Below, one piece after another: positions 9,354 to 14,081 of a stretch of DNA of 14,081 nucleotides; the first letter of the stretch is position 1, and every line of letters begins with the position of its first letter. The DNA is from Lachnospiraceae bacterium (GTDB taxonomy: Bacteria; Bacillota; Clostridia; Lachnospirales; Lachnospiraceae): NCBI GenBank assembly GCA_900764225.1, contig CAAFNG010000305.1:1-14081 (forward strand). The letters run 5' to 3'. The notes under the pieces were generated by a model that did no database searches, was not told the DNA's origin, and was given only the letters and a program-made list of their open reading frames with translations. The translations under genes and the position numbers were made by a program.

Positions 9354-10775
9354 TTATTCGGCAGCTTCCATTTTCTTTAAATCTCTTTCACAGTGATACA
9401 TGATAAACATGATAACAAACATAGCAATTACCATGATAAATGGCAGCCAGTTGTACATGAAATTGATTGCTGTAGAAACGCTCTCCGGCTGTGCAATACC
9501 TTTGGCATCCAGGGATCCGTCATATCCGGCTCCGTTCAGAACCCATCCGAATACTGCTGTACCAAGACCAAGACCGATCTTCTGCGCTGCAGAAACGCCG
9601 GCATTTCCAAGACCTACGGTATCAATACCTGTTTTCTTTGTTCCGTATGTAATGGTATCAGCAACCATACCAAGTGCCATACCACCGGCCATACCAACAC
9701 CACAGCCTTTCAGTACGTTACATACGATCATTACGATCGTGCTGGAACCGCCAAGTACTGCAAATCCAAGGAAACCAAGTCCCATAACTACCATACCAGC
9801 TTCATAAACTGCTGTTTTTCCAAACTTCTTCATAAAGGCCGGTGTTACAAACATGATTGCGAACTGTGCGATGGAAATAGAGTTGGATACCCATCCGTAC
9901 TGTCCCATATCATAAAGAACATACTGACAGTAATAAACATTTCCCATTGCATACATGATAACTACGAAGAATACTACAAAGCTTGCAATTGTTACGATCA
10001 CCCAGTATTTGTTCTGAAGAAGCGCCTTTACAGTTTCCCATGTACCGGCTTCTCTTCCTACATTCTCTGCTTTCTGATCATTTGCATTCTCATCATCTGT
10101 TGAATGTACTCTCTCTTTTGTTGAGAAAACACAGAAAAATGTGATAACAACCATTGCGATACAGTAGATCAGCATTGTGATCGTGAATGCTCTCTGTGTG
10201 TAGATCGTCTCAGTGCTGTCTGTAAAGATTCCAAGTAAGGTAACGAATGTTGAATTGATAACTACATTTCCCAGTGTCTGGAAGATCTGCTGAAGATTTC
10301 CAATGAATCCTCTCTCATACGGATTTGCTGTCAACAGTGAGATCATGGAATAATACGGCACCAGCATACCGGTAAGACATATTGCATTTACAATGTTGTA
10401 CATCAGGAAAATATACACATACTGTGCCATTTCCGGGAAGTTCTGCGGAACAAAGAACAACAGCATTGTTGTAATTGCAAATGGGATACACATTCTAAGC
10501 AGCCAGGAACGTCCTTTTCCGAGCTTTGATTTTGTACGGTCAACCATACGTCCTACAATTACATCTGAAATTCCGTCAAATACCTTTGATACTGCAAAGA
10601 TCGTTGCGATGATACCAGCATTAAGTCCTACTGTACTGGTAAAATAGATGGTCAGGAATGATCCGATGATACCATTGATCATGTTAAAGGCAAATCCTCC
10701 TGTACCATAGCCGATACGTTCGCTCCATGCCAGCTTGGCGTTGGGGTCATCATGTTTACTTGCTAAACTGAACAT
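9354..10775 (-). CDS. GPH-family (MelB-like) sugar:cation symporter
   Basis: This 473-residue, very hydrophobic protein has the 12-helix glycoside-pentoside-hexuronide symporter pattern. KVFDGISDVIVGRMVDRTKS near 64-83 gives D67 and D71, the counterparts of the MelB cation-site aspartates on helix II, then the loop KLGKGRSW. A hydrophilic central loop lies at about 218-250. The second-half family motif MVADTITYGTKKTG is at 370-383. It should import a glycoside with Na+ or H+ and leave it unphosphorylated, unlike a PTS. GGAGGAGGAG lies just before the ATG. It sits downstream of the second AraC gene and upstream of the rhamnosidase operon, so it is the likely entry route for that pathway's substrate. 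Substrate and coupling ion cannot be read from the sequence. Confidence 0.93.
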   Translation of the reverse strand: MFSLASKHDDPNAKLAWSERIGYGTGGFAFNMINGIIGSFLTIYFTSTVGLNAGIIATIFAVSKVFDGISDVIVGRMVDRTKSKLGKGRSWLLRMCIPFAITTMLLFFVPQNFPEMAQYVYIFLMYNIVNAICLTGMLVPYYSMISLLTANPYERGFIGNLQQIFQTLGNVVINSTFVTLLGIFTDSTETIYTQRAFTITMLIYCIAMVVITFFCVFSTKERVHSTDDENANDQKAENVGREAGTWETVKALLQNKYWVIVTIASFVVFFVVIMYAMGNVYYCQYVLYDMGQYGWVSNSISIAQFAIMFVTPAFMKKFGKTAVYEAGMVVMGLGFLGFAVLGGSSTIVMIVCNVLKGCGVGMAGGMALGMVADTITYGTKKTGIDTVGLGNAGVSAAQKIGLGLGTAVFGWVLNGAGYDGSLDAKGIAQPESVSTAINFMYNWLPFIMVIAMFVIMFIMYHCERDLKKMEAAE

Positions 10776-10822
10776 ATCTCCTCCTCCTTTTTTCCCTTTC
10801 GGTTTTTTCTTTCGATGAACTT

Positions 10823-10862
10823 ACTATAACCCCCACCGCGCTTTTTATATATCTTTATTTTG
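10823..10862 (-). promoter_or_regulatory. Putative symporter promoter with shared operator element
   Basis: On the minus strand TATAGT at 10823-10828 is a good -10, about 48 nt before the symporter ATG. No consensus -35 is seen; a G-rich patch (GGTGGGGG) precedes the -10. The element CAAAATAAAGATATATAAAA (10843-10862) begins 34 nt before the -10 and matches the GH78-operon element at 17 of 20 positions with identical spacing. It overlaps the -35 region, where AraC-type activators commonly bind. The 134-nt gap between the AraC and symporter genes shows no convincing terminator, so some read-through is possible. Confidence 0.48.
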
Positions 10863-10909
10863 TTGTTTTTGTCGTTATCTCATCTATATTTTATCAATAT
10901 CAGTATAAT

Positions 10910-12097
10910 TTAGAATTCTTTTGGCTTATGTACCTCTCTGTACTTTCTCGGAGACAGCTGCTTCTGCTCGCGGAATACCTTTCCAAAATAGCTCTGTGAC
11001 GGAAAATTCACATATTCTGCGATCTTGGACAAAGATTCATTGGAATACGTCAGAAGATTGGCTGCACGTTCTATCCGCACACGGGTAATGTAATCCTGCA
11101 GCCGCTCACCGGTCTCTTTACTGAACAGCCGTGACAGATAGCTGGCACTTACTCCAAGAGTATCTGCGATATCATCGAGATAAATTTTTTCCCTGTAATG
11201 CTTCTGTACATAATCCCTGCACTGCTCCACATAGCTTGAGGTGTGCTTCTGCTCCAGCTTCCGTTTTACCTCGGATGCCAGTTTCTCAACTGCAGAATTC
11301 CGGTATCGGATCATCTGTGCAATGTCCTGACAGCTGTCACACTTACTGATGTAAAAATCACTCAGCTGATACGCTACGGCCGGCGAGATTCCGCCCTCGA
11401 TCGCGGCCCGGGTACAAAGAGTGATTCCTACAATTGCCGTGTTTCTCCACTGGTTCAGTACTTTTCCGGATAATTTTCCGATATCTCCATCCATTGTCCG
11501 GGTAAAATGAAGCGCGTCCTCCACGCGTCCTTCCCGCACACAGTCCAGAAGCTGACGTTCCTCCTGATACGTATGGTGATAGGCATTTTCTTCGTCTTTT
11601 TTTATTTCGTAAATGATCTTTTCCTGCGCTTCTAGCTCTTCTGCGCCTGCAGCCAGATGATTTACCTTGGCAAGCTCCATATCCTCTGTTGTATTTTCAT
11701 TTAAAACTGCATCCATGATCTGTGCAATGTCCATCACTTCCGAAAACTGAAATCTTTTCAAGATTTTCTCTTTATCTGTGTGAATCCTATAACGCTTATA
11801 GTATTTATGCAGCTCCACCTTATTCAGCGCGCCCAGACTGAGCGGACCTGCAAAATAGTACTGTCCCTCTGATCTTACACAGATAAAATAAATACTGTCT
11901 TCCTCTTTATGAAGAAGAGGCAGCTTCTGAGCGGCCGCCTCTTTCATTAATCGTTCTCTCAGCTGGCTGTTCCTGAAAATCGGATTCAGTTCTGAATTTC
12001 TCTGATAGCTTGACAACGTTTCGTCTGCCTGACAAAAAATATCAACGCCTGTCAGTTCAGACAATCTGTTTAATATGTATTTTTTATGATCACCCAT
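10910..12097 (-). CDS. AraC-family regulator with non-cupin N-terminal domain
   Basis: The C-terminal 100 residues hold an AraC double helix-turn-helix. The first is IYLDDIADTLGVSASYLSRLF and the second is near LSKIAEYVNFPSQSYFGKVF, followed by LSPRKYR. The N-terminal part, about 290 residues, is a mixed-to-helical sensor without cupin motifs, of the larger AraC type common in gut Firmicutes. The ATG at 12097 (395 residues) is chosen. It has a GGGGAA ribosome-binding-like sequence 9 nt upstream. The frame extends to a TTG at 12112 (400 residues), but GGAGAG directly abuts that codon, which is poor spacing. It lies on the same strand and 134 nt upstream of the symporter, and is the best candidate regulator of the symporter and GH78 operon. 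The inducer is unknown. Confidence 0.92.
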   Translation of the reverse strand: MGDHKKYILNRLSELTGVDIFCQADETLSSYQRNSELNPIFRNSQLRERLMKEAAAQKLPLLHKEEDSIYFICVRSEGQYYFAGPLSLGALNKVELHKYYKRYRIHTDKEKILKRFQFSEVMDIAQIMDAVLNENTTEDMELAKVNHLAAGAEELEAQEKIIYEIKKDEENAYHHTYQEERQLLDCVREGRVEDALHFTRTMDGDIGKLSGKVLNQWRNTAIVGITLCTRAAIEGGISPAVAYQLSDFYISKCDSCQDIAQMIRYRNSAVEKLASEVKRKLEQKHTSSYVEQCRDYVQKHYREKIYLDDIADTLGVSASYLSRLFSKETGERLQDYITRVRIERAANLLTYSNESLSKIAEYVNFPSQSYFGKVFREQKQLSPRKYREVHKPKEF

Positions 12098-12179
12098 AAG
12101 CAATTTCCCCAACTCTCCTATAGCAATTCACAAAATCAGTGATGCTGTAAAATCCATGTATCGTGTCTATCTGCTATTC

Positions 12180-12218
12180 ATCATAACACAGACTCTTTGC
12201 AAATTGTATAGGATTTTG
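12180..12218 (-). promoter_or_regulatory. Putative promoter of the second AraC gene
   Basis: On the minus strand an extended -10, TGTTATGAT, places TATGAT at 12180-12185, about 80 nt before the chosen ATG. The -35 is weak (TACAAT at 17-nt spacing). CAAAAT at 12213-12218 starts 33 nt upstream of the -10, almost the same place as the longer CAAAATAAA element in the two metabolic promoters. That could indicate autoregulation, but a six-base match is weak evidence alone. Confidence 0.38.
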
Positions 12219-12240
12219 CCGGGTACGGAATACTCCGTAA

Positions 12241-13527
12241 TTACAGTTTCATCGCTCCGCGGATACAGATTTCGATATAATCTTCGCCAAGATCAGTGTT
12301 CAAGCTGAGATCAAAATTGCCTGCTGCTCCCCACATTCTTCTTGTGTAATAACGGTAGTTGTCTGCACGGAGCTTTTCATTTTTCTGTACGACTGTCTTT
12401 GCCTCTTTTTCAGAGATATTCTGTCTTTTGGAAACTCTTTTGATTCTGCTCTCAAGAGGTGCTGAGAAGAATACCTTCAGACAGTTTTCTGAATTTCGAA
12501 GAACATAATCTGCACACCGACCCACGATCACGCAGTTTCCTTTTTCTGCAAGCTCACGTACTACCTTTGACTCCGCCGCAAAAATCTTATCCTTCGGTGC
12601 CTCATCCTGAGAATTACTGTTTAAATACATCTGATTGACAAGATCATAGAGGAGGCTGTTTGTCATGATCTCCTCATTCTTTTTAATAAATTCCGGTGTA
12701 TAGCCTGTTGTTCCTGCTGCCATCTGAATGATCTCTGCATCATAGAAATCATAGCCAAGCTTCTCTGCAAGTGCCTTGCCAATATCGTGGCCGCCACTTC
12801 CAAACTGTCTTCCAATGGCGATGACATTTTTTCCCTGAATGCCATGCTGTGTCTGAGCCGCCTGTTCTCTCTGCTGTTCTTCCTGAACAGTCTCCGGAAA
12901 CAGCATTGTTTTTACAAAAGCAAACTTCTTTCCGAAAAGTCTCGCGATAAATCCAACCAGCAGTGCGGCAATTACAGTACCTTCACGCACACCGTCCAGT
13001 CTGCCTGCAAAAACAAATGACAGTACTGCGGCGATCACAGCCATGGAAACATCAAAGCAGATCTTGGTAGTTCCGAAATTTGTTTTCCAGGTAAGGACGA
13101 TCGCGCGGACAAAAGATTCTCCCGGAAGCATAACTACATCGGCCAGAACCTCCATGTACACACCAAAACCGAGGATCAGGCATCCGATGAGAAGATAAAC
13201 GATCTTCATCACATACATCTCCGGGTTTACCCAGTAAAAAAGAAGCATGGTAAGATCGATAAAATATCCGAATACAATGGATACCGGAATCTGTAAAATA
13301 TGCTCCAGTTTAAAATTCTTTCTCAGGATTATCAGCTGCAGTACGATCAGAAAAATACTGAAAAAGATGGTAAAGTTTCCGAGCGTAAACGGGAAGTTAA
13401 GGCTTAATACATACGGGATCGATGAGATTGGCGACGTTCCCAGGTTCGCCTTGGTGATAAGACTGACTCCCAGCGAGTTCACAAACAGTCCTACCAGAAA
13501 AATCAGATATCGTTTCAGTTTGTCCAT
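12241..13527 (-). CDS. YczE-like membrane protein fused to a cytidylate-kinase-like domain
   Basis: This 428-residue protein joins two domains. Residues 1 to about 208 contain several membrane helices and resemble the YczE/DUF6198 integral membrane family, including LITKANLGTSPISSIPYVLS near 23-42. A short Gln/Glu-rich linker (about 211-232) leads to a cytidylate-kinase-like P-loop domain (about 234-428). That domain has IGRQFGSGGHDIGKALAEKL near 238-257, FYDAEII, VIVGRCADYVL and an Arg-rich lid near 361-368. The P-loop has GSGGH instead of a Walker GKS/T, which to my knowledge is typical of the cytidylate_kin2 family. Substrate and purpose are unknown; a cytoplasmic nucleotide or nucleoside kinase tethered to the membrane is the structural inference. 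It follows the MarR gene by 28 nt with an AGAGGAG ribosome binding site, so the two probably form an operon. Confidence 0.88.
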   Translation of the reverse strand: MDKLKRYLIFLVGLFVNSLGVSLITKANLGTSPISSIPYVLSLNFPFTLGNFTIFFSIFLIVLQLIILRKNFKLEHILQIPVSIVFGYFIDLTMLLFYWVNPEMYVMKIVYLLIGCLILGFGVYMEVLADVVMLPGESFVRAIVLTWKTNFGTTKICFDVSMAVIAAVLSFVFAGRLDGVREGTVIAALLVGFIARLFGKKFAFVKTMLFPETVQEEQQREQAAQTQHGIQGKNVIAIGRQFGSGGHDIGKALAEKLGYDFYDAEIIQMAAGTTGYTPEFIKKNEEIMTNSLLYDLVNQMYLNSNSQDEAPKDKIFAAESKVVRELAEKGNCVIVGRCADYVLRNSENCLKVFFSAPLESRIKRVSKRQNISEKEAKTVVQKNEKLRADNYRYYTRRMWGAAGNFDLSLNTDLGEDYIEICIRGAMKL

Positions 13528-13555
13528 TATTTATTCTCCTCTCTTTTTGTTTCAT

Positions 13556-13987
13556 TTATTTTGCATTAAAATTTTTATAAATCTTTTCAAATGTCTGCAT
13601 AAATCTTTTCTGTTCTTCTTCAGAAATACCGGAAAATGCTGTTTCTTCTATTTTTTCAAAAGCAGCTTCCACAAGCTTCTGATTTTTCTTACCGGATTCT
13701 GTCATAAAAATATGAAAAGTCCGACGGTTTCCGTTGAGCATTTTTCTCTCGATCAGGCCTTTCTCCTCCATGCGGTTCAGTATGGAGGTCAGTGATCCTG
13801 CTTCGATCAGGCATCCTGCCGCAATTTCCTTCTGGCTGGCACCGTCATGATCCTTCAGATAATCCAGAACTTTCGGCTGTCCCAGCGTAAGACCTGTGGT
13901 TTTCAGCTGCTCCATGAGCTTTTTCTGGATCATCATCTGATTTACCATGGCCAGATAGTGAAATGAATCCTGCATTTGTATGTTCAC
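13556..13987 (-). CDS. MarR-family transcriptional regulator
   Basis: The 143-residue protein has the usual MarR length. A winged helix-turn-helix spans about 33-100, with QKEIAAGCLIEAGSLTSILN as the recognition helix region. The wing RKMLNGNRRTFHIFMTESG (81-99) shows NGNRR where DxRxx is common. Flanking helices (about 5-30 and 103-140) form the dimer interface. The GTG at 13987 is chosen because AAGGAG lies about 8 nt before it; an ATG four codons later is less well placed. As the first gene of a pair it likely regulates itself and the downstream membrane-kinase fusion. Ligand unknown. Confidence 0.92.
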   Translation of the reverse strand: MNIQMQDSFHYLAMVNQMMIQKKLMEQLKTTGLTLGQPKVLDYLKDHDGASQKEIAAGCLIEAGSLTSILNRMEEKGLIERKMLNGNRRTFHIFMTESGKKNQKLVEAAFEKIEETAFSGISEEEQKRFMQTFEKIYKNFNAK

Positions 13988-14013
13988 TTCCTCTCCTTTA
14001 TCTAATCAAACGG

Positions 14014-14052
14014 ATAAAAGCATTCGATTTAATTATGTTAATAGTTATAATT
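14014..14052 (-). promoter_or_regulatory. Putative MarR promoter and operator
   Basis: On the minus strand TTAACA (14036-14041) and TTTTAT (14014-14019) are separated by 16 nt and give a plausible promoter. An inverted repeat AATTAT/ATAATT (14031-14036 and 14047-14052, 10-nt spacer) overlaps the -35, as expected for MarR autorepression. The region is very A/T-rich, so chance palindromes are likely, and it abuts the adapter. Confidence 0.28.
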
Positions 14053-14053
14053 C

Positions 14054-14081
14054 CTGTCTCTTATACACATCTCCGAGCCCA
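14054..14081 (-). other. Illumina Nextera Read-2 adapter (non-biological)
   Basis: Bases 14054-14072 are CTGTCTCTTATACACATCT, the complement of the 19-bp Tn5 mosaic end. They are followed by CCGAGCCCA (14073-14081), the start of the Nextera Read-2 adapter complement. This is library adapter, so genome sequence ends at about 14053. Confidence 0.98.

Noticed and set aside
10886..10900. ATATT/AATAT inverted repeat after the second AraC gene, as a terminator
   Set aside because: The stem is 5 bp of A/T only, with no U-tract; it is not credible.
12224..12239. Hairpin TACGGA/TCCGTA right after the stop of the membrane-kinase fusion gene, as a terminator
   Set aside because: The stem is only 6 bp and no T-run follows on the minus strand. 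It is not a canonical terminator and may be chance.

Overview
The ends of this window are Illumina Nextera library adapters (1-57 and 14054-14081). The biological sequence therefore runs from about 58 to 14053. The moderate-to-low GC, strong AGGAGG-type ribosome binding sites, short intergenic gaps and gene content (GPH symporter, GH78, GH1, ROK kinase, multi-domain flavin ene-reductase, two AraC regulators, YczE-type membrane protein) fit a gut Clostridia/Lachnospiraceae genome. The species cannot be named from this sequence alone.

Layout from left to right: a cupin-AraC regulator on the + strand (141-998) converges on a five-gene minus-strand operon, and the two are separated by a perfect bidirectional terminator (1027-1073). 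In transcription order the operon is GH78 alpha-L-rhamnosidase (9094-6329), MBL-fold metallohydrolase (6327-5473), ROK sugar kinase (5476-4487), OYE-type ene-reductase carrying FMN, FAD and a 4Fe-4S cluster (4474-2528), and GH1 6-phospho-beta-glucosidase (2503-1103). Gaps inside it are -4 to +24 nt. Upstream on the same strand are a GPH sugar:cation symporter (10775-9354) with its own terminator, and a second AraC regulator (about 12097-10910). A separate minus-strand pair follows: a MarR regulator (13987-13556) and a YczE-like membrane protein fused to a cytidylate-kinase-like domain (13527-12241).

The most coherent reading is a cytoplasmic pathway for an imported rhamnosyl-beta-glucoside, plausibly a plant polyphenol glycoside such as a rutinoside. 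The symporter would import the intact glycoside and GH78 would remove rhamnose. The ROK kinase would phosphorylate the exposed glucose at O6 and the phospho-specific GH1 would release glucose-6-phosphate plus aglycone. The ene-reductase would then reduce an activated C=C in the aglycone. The MBL hydrolase has no assigned step. No PTS and no rhamnose-catabolic genes lie in the window. The substrate and the order of steps are inference; the enzyme families are well supported.

A regulatory signal supports co-control. A 20-bp A/T-rich element starting CAAAATAAA lies exactly 34 nt upstream of the putative -10 in both the symporter and the GH78-operon promoters. A shorter CAAAAT lies 33 nt upstream of the putative -10 of the second AraC gene. 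This element is a candidate operator for that AraC protein.
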